A DNA stretch of 61,664 bases from Chloroflexota bacterium (GCA_016190665.1 JACPQD010000076.1:1-61664), one strand, 5' to 3'. Positions 1-10,077 are shown, counted from the stretch's first letter. Program-made: numbers and translations. The notes: generated from the sequence alone by a model not told the origin.

Positions 1-19
1 ACCCCCAACCCCTGGCCCC

Positions 20-1723
20 CTATTTCGCCAGCCAGACGTCCTGGAATTTGGTGTTATTGAAGGTGGACATGGGCATCTTGTAGTTCATCACTTCTTTCCA
101 CTGGGCCATGGTCATGAGTCGCCAGGCAATGGGCACGACGCCGGGATTCTCCAGGGCTAGCTTCTGCATGTCTATGACGATCTGCTTGCGGGCGACGAGG
201 TCCAGGGTACGAGTCTGCTTTTCGAAAAGCTCATCCACTTTGGGATCTTTGAGGCCGGAGAAGTTGCGCGGCGCGTTCGAGGTGTAGAGCTCGCCGAAGA
301 AGGCATCCGGGTCATCCACGGCGATCCCCAGGCCGCCCGGGTTCACATCGAAATCACGCTTGCGCTGACGGTCTGTGGCTACGCTCGGCTCCTGGATGTC
401 CACGACGGCATTGAACCCCAGCCCGGTCAGTTGACTCTGCATGAAGATGGCGAGGTCCGAGAAGGTCTGGCGGGTCATAAGACCCACTCTTGTCCCGGGG
501 GCAACGCCGGCTTCCGCCAGGAGCTTTTTCGCCTCGGCTATGTCCTGGTCCTTGGGCTGCCTGAAGCCCGGCATTTTGAGGAGCTCGTCCTTGGGGATAT
601 CCCAAAGTCCGGAGGGAGGCATGGGGCCGCCCACCGTTGCCCCTCCCTGGCGAACGAACTGGACCGCGGCCTGTTTGTCGGTAGCAAGCAGCACGGCGCG
701 GCGAACGCGAACGTCATCCCACGGTTTGCGCGACGTATTCATCACCAGGTTATCGTGGGTGAGATAAAGGCCGCTCTGAGTGACCATGTTGGTCTCTTCT
801 TTCTTGATAACCTCAGCCTCGGGGGGTGTGATACCCGGATGGGGAAGGATGACCAATGCCTTCTTGGTGCGCAGAGCAGCCAGCCTTGTGGCTGCCTCTC
901 TGACTATGTAGTACTTGACGCCGTCAAGATAGGGCCGACCCTTGATGAAGTAATCGTCGAATTTCACAAGATCATGGGAGACGCCACGCCGGTACTCCTT
1001 GTATTTGAAGGGCCCGGTGCCCACCACGTCCCTCTTCATGTCTCCCTTCTCTTCAATCACCTTCTTAGGGTAGACCGCCATCCATCCCTGGGCGATGAAG
1101 GGCACGAAGGAAGGATAGACGCGCTCCAACGTCACCTTAAGGGTGGTTTCGTCGACTGCCTCCATCGACTTAAGGGGCTGGAGGTTTTGCCGCCGAGGGC
1201 TGACCATGCCTCTGGGAGGCGTGCGCACCCGTTCAAGGGAGTAGCGAGCGTCCTCGGCAGTGGCCGGCATTCCGTTGTGGAATTTGGCCCCCTTGCGCAG
1301 GTAGAAGGTATAGGTCAGGCCGTCGGCGCTTGCCTCCCAGCGCTCGGCAAGGTCAGGAATGGCCTTGGTAGTCTCCAGGGGATCGAATTGGAGAAGCGTA
1401 CTGGTGGCAGGGCCGACAGGGTGGAAGGTCCAATAGGCTGACTCCTGGTGCGCATCAAAACTCGGCGGGTCCACGTCAGTAAGGATGGTGAGGATGCCCC
1501 CATACCTGGGTTGGTCGCCCGCTGGCTTGGGCGTCGGGGACGGCGCCCCGGTCGCTGCGGGCGCCTTCGGCGCCGGGGTCTCGGCCTTGGGGGCAGCCGC
1601 CGGCGCCTTGGGAGCTGGCGCGCTGGTTGGGGCGGGCGCCGCCGGCGGCGCACAGCTCGCCAGCAGAAGGCCCAGCACGATCATGGTGGATACCGGCCCC
1701 ATCAATCTGTCTGCTCGAAACAC
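20..1723 (-). CDS. ABC transporter substrate-binding lipoprotein, family 5 (peptide/nickel type)
   Basis: 567-residue extracytoplasmic binding protein of the DppA/OppA/NikA family (SBP_bac_5). I chose the GTG start because it lies just behind an AAGGAGG site. It gives a short signal peptide with lipobox LLASC (Cys24), so a lipoprotein is expected. An Ala/Pro/Lys-rich linker (about residues 25-80) leads to the conserved entry motif QPRYGG, which recurs in the other binding proteins of this window. The C-terminus ends in FQDVWLAK, again shared by the paralogs. It is the last gene of the minus-strand run and lies 135 bp after a UGxC selenoprotein gene. No permease or ATPase gene is adjacent. The ligand is unknown. 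Confidence 0.9.
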   Translation of the reverse strand: MFRADRLMGPVSTMIVLGLLLASCAPPAAPAPTSAPAPKAPAAAPKAETPAPKAPAATGAPSPTPKPAGDQPRYGGILTILTDVDPPSFDAHQESAYWTFHPVGPATSTLLQFDPLETTKAIPDLAERWEASADGLTYTFYLRKGAKFHNGMPATAEDARYSLERVRTPPRGMVSPRRQNLQPLKSMEAVDETTLKVTLERVYPSFVPFIAQGWMAVYPKKVIEEKGDMKRDVVGTGPFKYKEYRRGVSHDLVKFDDYFIKGRPYLDGVKYYIVREAATRLAALRTKKALVILPHPGITPPEAEVIKKEETNMVTQSGLYLTHDNLVMNTSRKPWDDVRVRRAVLLATDKQAAVQFVRQGGATVGGPMPPSGLWDIPKDELLKMPGFRQPKDQDIAEAKKLLAEAGVAPGTRVGLMTRQTFSDLAIFMQSQLTGLGFNAVVDIQEPSVATDRQRKRDFDVNPGGLGIAVDDPDAFFGELYTSNAPRNFSGLKDPKVDELFEKQTRTLDLVARKQIVIDMQKLALENPGVVPIAWRLMTMAQWKEVMNYKMPMSTFNNTKFQDVWLAK

Positions 1724-1858
1724 TTCTGACCTCCTTAGAGAGTTTGCTGGCCTCCGTGACGCGGTTGCATCCGGACGCCAGGAAGGATGAAAACGACAAC
1801 GAACCTGACCCCTTCCCGTTCCGAGGGGGAGAAGTCCCTCCCCCACGCCGAGAGCGAT

Positions 1859-3571
1859 TCAGGGAGCGGTCGTATCGGCCCCCGGCCCCTGACCTCCGAC
1901 CCCCAATATTCCCTTGGTCACCGGCGTCTGGTAGTTGCACCAGAGGCTCATCACCTTGTCCCGGTGCTCATCACCGCATACGACAACATCAATCATTTCC
2001 GCATCCGCAAAGAGCGGAATGGTCTCATTGTCGCTTAGATCGAAGGATTTGGGCAGTCTCCCCAGCTCCACAAGCTCGTGGACAGTGACGCCTGCGCCGG
2101 TATAGGCTTGCAGGCAATTGTTTGCCTCGCCCACGGTCATCCCCGTATTCTCCCAGAGATACCGGGCCACATCTCGCTTCGAGTACCCGCCACGCGCCAC
2201 TACCCTGGCGGCCAGCGGCGTCATGAGCACGGCAACCATGTTGCGGTTTCCGAAACGCAGCGAAGATTCGACCATTGTGTTCCGCTCCAGATTCTTGGAC
2301 GTCAGTTTGAGGATCGAACGCGGCGTCGGCGCCAGAGGGGTGCTCGTGCTCGGGGTGACGGGCCCACCCCAGTAGACCGTTGTTCTGGCGGTCACCGTAC
2401 TCGTCCCCTTGTCGAAGCCGTAACGTACGTGGTAAGGTTCCCAGCCAATTTCTTCGCACACGGCTTCGTTCTCAGCGAGGACGAAGGGGAGGTAGTAGCC
2501 CCAACTTCCCATGAGCGTCACCCCCGGCCTTAGCCCGGCTATGTTGTTCAATATGAGGCCAAGGGCGCGGCCTATGGACGGGTTGGGTCCGCGAGAGCGA
2601 AGGCCCAGACCATACTCGATGCCCAACTGCTTGACGATCGGGCCGTTCACCAGCAGCCAGGGAGTCTTGCAGCCCGTGCTGCCCAGATTCATCAGTTGAA
2701 ACTCCGGCTCGCCCACCGCCTCCACCGCCGCGATCAGCAGAGGCATGAACTCCGGGCCGCATCCCGCCATTATCGCGTTGGCCGCGACGTTCCACGGAGT
2801 GGCGCGCAGGTCCGCCTGCGGGAGTATGGCGATCTCTTCATGGGGTGACCGGTCGGTGTATCTCAGGTACTCCCGGATCATTTCCAGAGTAGGAGGAACT
2901 ATGGCGAGGCCATCGGTCCATCCCTTTTCGTGGAAGAGCTTGTTGACCTCCACCAGGCCGCCCGTGGCCACGATCTCTTCGGGGTTGCCTGCTCTCGCCA
3001 CGCCCGAGCTGCGCCCTGGCCCGGTCAACCCCGCGATGACACGGTCCAGGACCACCTTCTCCATATTCTCTCTTATCGCCGCCTCCGAATCGACCTGGAC
3101 CGCACCGGGATATTCGGCGATGCCCAGGTCGGGCATCCCTATCGAGGAGGCGACTACGGAGGCGGTCCGCACAAAGGAAGTGCCGACGAAGACCACAGAG
3201 GCGATGCCGGCTTTGGCCGCTGCCACGGCTGGCCGCGTACACGCGGGCGTGCAGGTGCCTCAGAAGCCATTGCCGGTTATCATCGCATCGCAGCCCCTCT
3301 GGAGAGCGAGCGAGACAGCGGTGTTCAGGCGCTCTTGCAGGTTCCCGGTGTTGCCGATGACGGTCGTTATGGGGAACTCGGTATAGGGGATTATCTTCGC
3401 ATCCGGGTAGCGCTTCTGGAGCAGCTCCCTCATGATGGGAAACGTGATGTGTCCCCTGAAATCGCCGTTCCACACCTCGCAGATGGTCTTGCCTCGCAAA
3501 TCCGAAAGACGCGGGGCGGGAGTTGTCGCCTCGACGGCTGGCGCGCCGACCGGGCTCACGACTTTATACAC
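1859..3571 (-). CDS. UGxC-family selenoprotein (U104), fused to the 350-residue partner domain
   Basis: 570-residue protein read through an in-frame TGA at 3260-3262 (codon 104). The GTG start follows AGGAGG with a 4-nt spacer. The N-terminal domain has L-R-G-K-T-I near residue 26 and the redox-type motif U-G-T-C followed by T-P-A-C. The C-terminal domain (about residues 190-570) carries W-T-D-G-L, P-P-T and M-A-G-C-G-P-E and matches the free-standing partner proteins at 14.5, 19.8 and 25.1 kb. A hairpin follows the TGA (see the SECIS-like feature). Read conventionally, the gene would break into two ORFs, neither of which would contain the conserved UGTC motif. The family is known by name (UGSC family (seleno)protein). 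Its reaction is not known to me. Confidence 0.85.
3220..3254 (-). promoter_or_regulatory. SECIS-like hairpin after UGA codon 104
   Basis: Counting from the base after UGA, bases +14 to +18 (CCGCG) pair with +23 to +27 (CGCGG) around a UGUA loop. An outer stem pairs +6 to +12 (CUGCACG) with +33 to +40 (CGUGGCAG) with one bulged G. The second loop base is G, as the bacterial SECIS consensus expects. Pairing was done by eye. Confidence 0.65.
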
Positions 3572-3635
3572 GATGCCTCCTGGGGGAACAAGTGTTTACC
3601 AATCTACCATCGCCATCAGAAGCTGTCAACAAGCC

Positions 3636-3875
3636 CTATTTCGCCAGCCAAACCTCATCGAATCGCTGCCCAACATAGGCTAACGGACCATGGCCCCAGT
3701 TCCTGACCAGCGGCCACATGACGATGGTGCGAAACTCCCATACCGTCGAGGCAGCAGGCATTTCGTCCATCAGCAGTGTCTCCGCCTCTTTCAGCAGCTT
3801 GACGCGCTGCGCCTCGTCGGTTGCCTCCTGTTGAAGCACATAGAGTTCTTCATACCGTTTGTTCTCCCAGTGGCT
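3636..3875 (-). pseudogene. C-terminal remnant of a family 5 substrate-binding protein
   Basis: These 79 codons match the last 79 residues of the binding protein at 6298-7980 at 65 of 79 positions (counted by eye), from S-H-W-E-N-K-R to the terminal E-V-W-L-A-K. Everything upstream is missing: no lipobox, linker or ligand-binding core. The open frame upstream of the match (to about 3941) shows no similarity. The remnant lies just before the UGxC gene at 1859-3571, exactly where the intact paralog stands relative to the UGxC gene at 4172-5956. It is therefore best read as a duplicated binding-protein/UGxC pair whose binding-protein gene was deleted. Confidence 0.85.
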
Positions 3876-4033
3876 GTCCACGATCGGCGAAAAAACGAAG
3901 AGGAATCGACACATTCGTGGGCGATGGTGTCTTGATCTCACCAGCGTTTCTGCCAGGGCTGGCGCGACTCCCGATCACGACAGATCCCCAAGAGGCATCG
4001 CCCCGGCCGTCGGGTGGATGGCGGTTTCCCTCA

Positions 4034-4072
4034 AACCCCCTGAATCCCCAGCCCTGGATGATTCAGGGGGTT
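4034..4072. terminator. 13-bp inverted repeat downstream of a UGxC gene
   Basis: AACCCCCTGAATC at 4034-4046 pairs perfectly with GATTCAGGGGGTT at 4060-4072 around a 13-nt loop. It lies about 100 bp past the stop of the selenoprotein gene ending at 4172, in the gap before the binding-protein remnant. No clear U-tract follows on the minus strand, so a terminator role is only possible. Confidence 0.4.
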
Positions 4073-4171
4073 CAACAGCGCCGATAAACAACCGGAGTGC
4101 CGTATTGCTTCTGTTATGGGGGTCACCAAAGGCGCAAGCTAACCCTCTTGCGGCGGTGCAATGATTTGGGC

Positions 4172-5956
4172 TTAAGAGAGCGGACCTAGCGCCTCTTCGG
4201 CTTTCCTGATCAACTCTTCCCAGTTCGCCGGGAGTTCCATCGCGGCGCTGGTCGCGTGAGCAGTAACGCCAACCTGCATCCAGTAGTTGTGCCCCGATTG
4301 GGCTCCGCCGGCCACGGCGACGATGATATTCTCCGGCTTGGCGGTTATCGGCATCGGGTATTGAACGGACGCCTCAGGGATTTGCTTGCCGGACAGAGTC
4401 CCCCTCATCATGCCTCTCAAAGCGGGGGAATCCGGCAATTTCGACTCTTCCCACAAGAAACTCCTGACTTTGTCCTTGGACCACCCTAGCCTCGATAGGT
4501 CGCTGGCCACGCCGCGAGGCAGAAGCATGATTCCGGGCGACCCCTCGAAGTAGTTGATGCCGGAGAAGTAGTTCCCGTTGAGGGTGGACATATTGGCCGC
4601 GGAGACGAGGAGGATGGTCTTGAGCTCTTCGTCAGCGGTCGACGCCATGCCCCCTTTGTTCAGGATATTGACTGTGCTGGCGACAGGGAGAACTGTGACC
4701 GCGTTCGTGCCTCGGGGAAAGCCTCTTTCAACGCTGAGGGGAACCCAGTCCGCGGGAAGACCTTCCTCGTCTTCAGCGAAGACGACATTGGTGTATCTGG
4801 CGGGACCGCCGTATATGGCCATGGTCCCTTTTCCCGGTATCGCGCCGCCCACGTTCATCAGTAGAAGCCGGATAGCCCGCCCGATCGTCGCGCCGGCCGG
4901 GTGCGCTGGATCGGGGCCGAGACATCCGTACCCGGAGTTAAGGCGGATTTGCTTCGCAATCGGCCCGTTCACGATCACCGCGGGGTAGCCGGAATTGGTG
5001 GTCGGCTGGAAGTTCTGATGCAGCATCAAAGGATCGGTGATAGCCTCCATAGCTGCTATCAGCACCGGCATGTACTCCGGACGTCCTCCGGCCATGGCGA
5101 GAGCGACAGCCAGGGTCTCCGCATTGCACACGCCCCCCCTGGGCAGGATTTTTCCCGGTCCCACCAATGTCTCACGAGGCAGCGCTGAACCCGTCAATAT
5201 CCAGCTAACCTGCTCCTCTGTTGGCGGAACCAGGGGCAAGCCATCGCCCCACATGCTCCTCAAGAACAGACGATTCATGTTGGCAACGGCTTCCAGTTGG
5301 TCCCTGCCCTGCACAACTACCTTCTCTGCCGCTCGAAACGCGCTCTTGCGTTTTGTCTTCGGGGCCCACTCCGTCAGGCCGTAGATGATCCTATCGATAT
5401 TCTCATCAATGGGCGTCAGGTCGCTGCCGGTTATGAACATCTCGACAGGGAACTCATGCGTTACCGGCCCCTCGGGGGCAAATCCCAGGCCGGCGAAGGC
5501 GTTGCCGACCACCTGTGAGAAGCCTTTGCGGGTAAAGACCACGGTGGGTATGCCCAGTTTCTCGATCCTTGCGGCAGCACGGCCGCAGGCCGTTGCGCAG
5601 GACCCTCAGGCGGCGTTGCCGACAATGGCGCCGACAGCCCCCGTCGCTTTGACGAGATCGCCAATGTTGTCGTTATCAATCTGGCGGCTCCCCATGGGGA
5701 ACTCCGCCGCCGGTATGATCTTCAGATCGGGGATTCGCTTCTGCAGGAGATCCCGAAGTCGTGCGAACGTGCGACGGTCCTCCCACGATGCATTCGAGAC
5801 CTCACAGATGGTTTTGCCGGCCAGAGTATCGAGGCGGGGTGCATGGACCTGGGTTGTCTCAATGCCGCTGCACGGATTGAACACCTCCAGTGTTACCGCG
5901 CCTGATTCCCGTGCCAGCGCCGCTGATGATCCTGACCTGCTGGTTCCGCTGTTCAT
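4172..5956 (-). CDS. UGSC-family selenoprotein (U117), fused to the 350-residue partner domain
   Basis: 594-residue protein with an in-frame TGA at 5606-5608 (codon 117) in the exact motif U-G-S-C, followed by A-T-A-C. ATG 5956 is preferred over GTG 5959 because AGGAGG then has a 6-nt spacer. The N-terminal domain has L-A-G-K-T-I and K-I-I-P-A-A-E-F-P, closest to the fused gene at 1859-3571. The C-terminal domain has W-G-D-G-L-P-L-V-P-P-T and R-P-E-Y-M-P-V. The Cys of the partner-domain motif M-A-G-C is Gly here. It lies 341 bp downstream of a binding-protein gene. Redox chemistry through Sec and Cys is likely from the UxxC spacing, but the substrate is unknown. Confidence 0.85.
5577..5596 (-). 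promoter_or_regulatory. SECIS-like hairpin after UGA codon 117
   Basis: Bases +13 to +18 after UGA (ACGGCC) pair with +22 to +27 (GGCCGU) around a UGC loop. G10-C29 and C11-G28 extend the stem past a bulged A. The second loop base is G. Confidence 0.65.
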
Positions 5957-6297
5957 CACTTTCCTCCTGTAGATATTTGGTAGCTATCAGTAATATGCGA
6001 TCAAGCCACGTCAACGTAAGCCCGGCTTCCATCCGCCAGCTTCTCTGGCATGAGAAGGTATGCCCCTTGAGCGCAGCTACTTAGCCCTTCCAACAGTCGA
6101 CCACGATGTCCGCCTCGAAATCACGAGCGAGACTCATGACCGGTTCGAGTGTCTGCCGCCATGAGCTGACCTGCGCCAGCCAGCTCTGCAAGAGCAGTCG
6201 TCTTATGAGGCATTTCGCAATATCGGACCGGAAAAACCGCTGATCCGCCGTGAGTATACAGTGGAGATGAAGGCGCGTCAAATAATTAATTCGGTGC
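5957..6297. other. Intergenic region without a supported gene
   Basis: A 341-bp gap between a binding-protein gene and the UGSC gene it precedes. A minus-strand open frame (6081-6338) overlaps the end of the binding-protein gene. It shows no ribosome binding site and no family I recognise. The only supported element is the AGGAGG site of the UGSC gene near 5963-5968. It may hold decayed coding sequence. Confidence 0.4.
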
Positions 6298-7980
6298 CTA
6301 CTTTGCCATCCAGACGTCGCCGAAGCGTTGGCCGACATAGGCCATGGGACCGTAGCCCCAGTTCCTGACCTGCGGCCACATGACTATCTTGCGCGACTCC
6401 CATACGGTGGATGCGGCGGGCATTTCCTCCATGAGGAGCGCCTCGGCCTCCTTGAGTAGCCTGATTCGCTGCGCCTGGTCGGTCGCCTCCTGCTGGAGAA
6501 CGTAGAGTTCCGCGTAGCGCTTGTTCTCCCAGTGGCTGTAGTTCCTCGCCGTGGGACGGTGGGCGCCCATGTGGGCGTGGGGGTCCGGCACCTCCGCTGA
6601 ATACGGCCCCGCCGAGGCCACCGCGAGCCCCTTCGCCACTCTGTCAAAGAAGGCGCTGGTATCGAACCCCTGCATCCTGGCCTTGACGCCGATATTCTTC
6701 AGGTCATCCACCATCAACGTGGTGAAGGTCTGGTTAGCTGCGTTGGTCCGGAAGAGGATGGTCAGATCGAAGCCATCGGGGTAGCCCGCTTCCGCCAGAA
6801 GCTTCCTGGCTTGAGCGATGTCGGCGTCTTTGGGTTGCCGGTAGCCGGGCAACTTGACGACCTCTTCCTCAGGGATGCCCTCCATCTCCCGGTTATAGGG
6901 GGCCAGGATGGGAAGGCCAATATGCCCCTCGCCGCCAAACTGGACTTTCTTCACCTTCTGGCGGTCGATGGCCAGGTTCATGGCCTGCCGGACCCGCTTA
7001 TCTGTGAAGGGCTCCTGGGTCACGTTCATGAAGAAGTACCAGGCGCCGTTGGAGTAGCCGGTGCTGACGGTCAGGTCCGGGACGGACTTTCTCATCGTGT
7101 CGATCTCGGAAGGCAGGATGTTGGGCGCCTTTTGCAAAGCGAGGACCCTTCCCGTGCGGAAGGCGGCAAAACGGGATGTCGGGTCAACTATCAAGTAATG
7201 TCTGACCCCATCCAGGTAGGGCGAGCCCTTCTTCCAGTATCCCTCGTTTTTCACCACGGCGTATCCGACACCGGGAGACCACTCTTGCATCTTGAAGGGC
7301 CCGCTCCCGATGGCATCCGGGACTTTGTTGAGTTTGGTCGCCCCCAGCTTATCGACTATCCTCTTGGGCATCACCAGCAACTGACCCATAGCGAGGAAGG
7401 AGATCAAAGGGGCGAAACGACGCTTGAGCTTGATCACGACGGTAGAGGGGTCGGGGGCCTCCACTCTCTCGACGGCCTCGAAGTAGTTGGCAAAGGGGAC
7501 GACCAACCCTCTGGGCGGAAAGAAGAACCGGTCGAGACTCGCCTTGGCATCAGCGGAGGTGAAAGGTGCGCCATCGTGGAATTTGACATCCTTCCTCAGG
7601 TGGAGAGTGTAGGTCAGCGCGTCGCTGCTGGCCTCCCAACGCTCCGCAAGGCCGGGCCCGACTTTCCAGGCCATGCTGAGGGGATCGGCATCGAGGAGGC
7701 CATCCATGACCGGTTGGATAATGGTGAGGGCGGGGTAGGCGGCCTCAGCGTGGGGGTCAAAGGTAGCTATCTCGAACCCCATCCCCAGCGTGAATACCCC
7801 GCCGTACCGGGGTGATTCCGCTTTGGGGCTGGGCGCAGGCGCCGCCAGCTTGGCGGTCGGCGTGGCCGCCGCCACGGGCGCCTGGGGCGCCGCAGGCGTG
7901 GGCGCCGCCACGGGGGCGCATCCCAGCGACACAAGGATCGTCAGGCAGATGGCCACGCTGAGCCAGTTCGCCGTCCGCAT
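6298..7980 (-). CDS. ABC transporter substrate-binding lipoprotein, family 5
   Basis: 560-residue SBP_bac_5 protein. The ATG lies behind AGGAGGAGG. The signal peptide ends in lipobox LVSLGC (Cys21), followed by an Ala/Pro linker and S-P-R-Y-G-G-V-F. Typical family blocks are visible: A-E-R-W-E-A-S near residue 115, H-D-G-A-P-F near 140 and S-G-P-F-K-M-Q-E-W near 225. It opens a set with the small barrel-like gene 55 bp upstream and the UGSC gene 341 bp downstream. Its C-terminus is the parent-like match of the remnant at 3636-3875. No transporter membrane subunit is nearby. Confidence 0.92.
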   Translation of the reverse strand: MRTANWLSVAICLTILVSLGCAPVAAPTPAAPQAPVAAATPTAKLAAPAPSPKAESPRYGGVFTLGMGFEIATFDPHAEAAYPALTIIQPVMDGLLDADPLSMAWKVGPGLAERWEASSDALTYTLHLRKDVKFHDGAPFTSADAKASLDRFFFPPRGLVVPFANYFEAVERVEAPDPSTVVIKLKRRFAPLISFLAMGQLLVMPKRIVDKLGATKLNKVPDAIGSGPFKMQEWSPGVGYAVVKNEGYWKKGSPYLDGVRHYLIVDPTSRFAAFRTGRVLALQKAPNILPSEIDTMRKSVPDLTVSTGYSNGAWYFFMNVTQEPFTDKRVRQAMNLAIDRQKVKKVQFGGEGHIGLPILAPYNREMEGIPEEEVVKLPGYRQPKDADIAQARKLLAEAGYPDGFDLTILFRTNAANQTFTTLMVDDLKNIGVKARMQGFDTSAFFDRVAKGLAVASAGPYSAEVPDPHAHMGAHRPTARNYSHWENKRYAELYVLQQEATDQAQRIRLLKEAEALLMEEMPAASTVWESRKIVMWPQVRNWGYGPMAYVGQRFGDVWMAK

Positions 7981-8035
7981 TGGTGGTCCTCCTCCTCTTA
8001 CAGCCTGGGACTGAGTTATCTCCTGCGCCCAGGCG

Positions 8036-8437
8036 TCACTTCTTAGCGCGCTTCTTCGGGGTCGCCTGCCTCCAGACGGACCGGCGCACGACGTTCAGCA
8101 GAGAGTGCCGCCAGCCCGCTTTCTTCTGCTGTTCTGTCACCCAGGTGTAGAGCTCCATCCACGTTTTCTCCAGGTCGTCGGTCTCGATCTCATAGACAGC
8201 CACATTCTTGGCCTGCCCCTTAGCCCAGCCCGTGGCCGGGGCAGCATTTCGGCCATGGCTGGGGACCACCTGCAGTCCGTCCACCTTGGGCCCCTCGTTG
8301 ACATACCATGTGGCGCTGACCACGCCGGGTGCGTCCAGCAGTGAGGGCAGGTGGTACTTGTCGAGCCATTCCTCGAACTCCTGCTCCCTCGCCGGGTCGC
8401 TGGACTCCTGCTCCACCAGCCACATATATCTCGCCAT
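8036..8437 (-). CDS. Small dimeric alpha/beta-barrel-like protein (EthD-like)
   Basis: 133-residue cytosolic protein with no signal peptide. The ATG at 8437 is chosen over an in-frame GTG at 8452 because GGAGG overlaps that GTG. The N-terminus M-W-L-V-E-Q-E-S-S-D-P, the acidic run E-F-E-E-W-L-D, P-G-V-V-S-A-T-W-Y and Y-E-I-E-T-D-D-L-E-K-T-W match two shorter paralogs at 24.8 and 28.7 kb, also beside binding-protein genes. The layout resembles ferredoxin-like EthD/antibiotic-monooxygenase folds, but that assignment is from pattern only. Function unknown. Confidence 0.75.
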   Translation of the reverse strand: MARYMWLVEQESSDPAREQEFEEWLDKYHLPSLLDAPGVVSATWYVNEGPKVDGLQVVPSHGRNAAPATGWAKGQAKNVAVYEIETDDLEKTWMELYTWVTEQQKKAGWRHSLLNVVRRSVWRQATPKKRAKK

Positions 8438-8507
8438 TCGAACATCCTCCACTCTGAGATTGAACGGGCGGCCCCTACGAGGAAGGACGCGGGAACTCGC
8501 CTCGCTT

Positions 8508-9356
8508 CTACGAGAGCCCGAGCAGATGGGCTGGATTCCTCTTGATCATAATTTCCAGCTCCGCCTCGGTGAGGCCCAGGTTGAGCAGCGTGACGATCAT
8601 CACCCTCATGCCGTCCGCCGGCCTGGGGTTGAAGTCCTGTCCCATATCTGTGGTGAGGACGATGCCCTCCGCTCCCACTTTCTTCACGGCATCGACAATC
8701 TCCATCGGGTCGGAGCGATAGCTGCCCGGCATGGTATAGCCGAAGGAGAGCTCGATGTAGGCGCCCGCATCGGCGAGCTGGCGCATCTGGTCGTGGCTCA
8801 ACGCCGCCCCCATGTTCTTGAGCAGGGGATGGCCGACCAGGACTTTCGTCACGCCCGCCGACTTGCATCCCTCGAGGACGGCGAAGACCTCCTCCGCCGA
8901 GACATGGCCCGTGTGCATAATCATATCGTATTCTTTGACCAGGTTGAGGATGTCCCTCATCTCCCCCACGAGGACGCCAGCGCCATCGACAATGCTCAGG
9001 CCACCCGCGAGACCCTTCAGCCGACGGTCGTTAGCCGAGTTTCCGACAGGCAAGGACACCAGCTTCGCGCCCATCATCCCCGCCACCCTGACTGCCGCCT
9101 TGTTCAGGCCGCCCACCGTCAGCTCCAGGCAAAGGCCGCCGAAGATGGAAACTCCGTCGACCACCTGGTTCACCACGTAGGCTACCGCCGGGGTGGGATA
9201 CTCATGGCTCACCAGCAGGATGGCCCGCATGCCCGCATCGCGAGCGTCCCTCCCCGCTTGCAGGGCGTCGACGCTCCGGCCCATGCGGGCAGCGTCCGGC
9301 GCGAAATGCACGTGAAGGTCGACGGACCCTTGCATCAGCCTCTCAATGTTCGTCAC
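8508..9356 (-). CDS. DUF6282-type amidohydrolase-like protein
   Basis: 282-residue protein with the metal-hydrolase opening D-L-H-V-H near residue 13, a second His block (M-H-T-G-H-V-S, about 150), G-H-P-L near 180 and a late acidic block T-T-D-M-G-Q-D near 245. This spacing fits TIM-barrel metal-dependent hydrolases, and the sequence resembles DUF6282 family proteins. GTG start. It lies between iorB and the small barrel-like gene on the same strand. The substrate is unknown. A lactone or amide hydrolase is plausible. Confidence 0.7.
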   Translation of the reverse strand: MTNIERLMQGSVDLHVHFAPDAARMGRSVDALQAGRDARDAGMRAILLVSHEYPTPAVAYVVNQVVDGVSIFGGLCLELTVGGLNKAAVRVAGMMGAKLVSLPVGNSANDRRLKGLAGGLSIVDGAGVLVGEMRDILNLVKEYDMIMHTGHVSAEEVFAVLEGCKSAGVTKVLVGHPLLKNMGAALSHDQMRQLADAGAYIELSFGYTMPGSYRSDPMEIVDAVKKVGAEGIVLTTDMGQDFNPRPADGMRVMIVTLLNLGLTEAELEIMIKRNPAHLLGLS

Positions 9357-9460
9357 CTAACTGCTCCTTCTGTCCAAATGGCTGTCAGCCGTCACCGGTC
9401 AGCTATCATCAATGATGAGTGGCGTGGGCGGACATCATGTGTACCCCGCGGCAATATCAC

Positions 9461-10063
9461 TCAAGTGCTACTTTCCAACTCATATTCCAGGCCCATGCGG
9501 AAAGCCTCCTTCTCCTCTTCTCTCAGGAGGAGCGACTCCGCCGTCTCGCGCTCCAGGGGTAGACCGGTGTGTCTCAGGGCGACGCCGAGCAATATCGGGT
9601 TTGTCCATCGATAGCTGCCAAAACGCTCCATGCTGATCTGGCTGGCATCGAGAGCGCGCACTCGCTCTGTAATCTCCTTAAGTTTTCCAGCCACGTCATC
9701 TATGTCGGGGTACTCCAGGCCCACCAGCTTCACGGCGCGGTTGTTCAGGACCACTTCCGAGAACTCCGAGAGGAAGTGCATATTTCGCAGGGCCTGGACC
9801 GCCTCAGTGGCGATCATCAGGTCGGCCTGGCCGAAGGAGATCGTCCCTACCAGGGCGGCCCGCCGCCGGTCGTCGGTTTCGTTTTCCTCGCGGATGACCA
9901 GGCGGGCGCTGCTGCTGGCGCCCCCGCCGCGTTGGGCTGAACCGCGGCGCTCCAGACCAACCACGGCAGTCCCTTCGGCTATCGCCGCTTGCCTGAGCAG
10001 GGCGCCGAGCTCCATGACGCCGGTGCCGCCGACGCCGCAAACTTGCACATTGTAGGTCCTCAT
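9461..10063 (-). CDS. iorB: Indolepyruvate ferredoxin oxidoreductase, beta (gamma-domain) subunit
   Basis: 200-residue subunit that pairs with the large ThDP subunit encoded immediately upstream (14-bp gap) to oxidise aryl- or other 2-oxoacids to acyl-CoA with ferredoxin. The start is the ATG giving M-R-T-Y-N-V-Q-V-C-G-V-G-G-T-G-V. The glycine-rich block and R-R-G-S-A-Q-R-G-G-G are typical of the gamma domain of 2-oxoacid:ferredoxin oxidoreductases. A longer open frame upstream overlaps iorA and is not used. The actual 2-oxoacid substrate cannot be told from sequence. Confidence 0.85.
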   Translation of the reverse strand: MRTYNVQVCGVGGTGVMELGALLRQAAIAEGTAVVGLERRGSAQRGGGASSSARLVIREENETDDRRRAALVGTISFGQADLMIATEAVQALRNMHFLSEFSEVVLNNRAVKLVGLEYPDIDDVAGKLKEITERVRALDASQISMERFGSYRWTNPILLGVALRHTGLPLERETAESLLLREEEKEAFRMGLEYELESST

Positions 10064-10077
10064 GGCCGCGACCTCCG

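Noticed and set aside
431..1441. 336-codon plus-strand frame
   Set aside because: Antisense to a binding-protein gene. No recognisable motif.
6081..6338. 85-codon minus-strand frame after a binding protein
   Set aside because: Overlaps the binding-protein end, lacks a ribosome site and shows no family I recognise. Possible decayed fragment only.
8208..9614. 468-codon plus-strand frame
   Set aside because: Antisense to the barrel-like and DUF6282-type genes, which are supported by paralogs or motifs.
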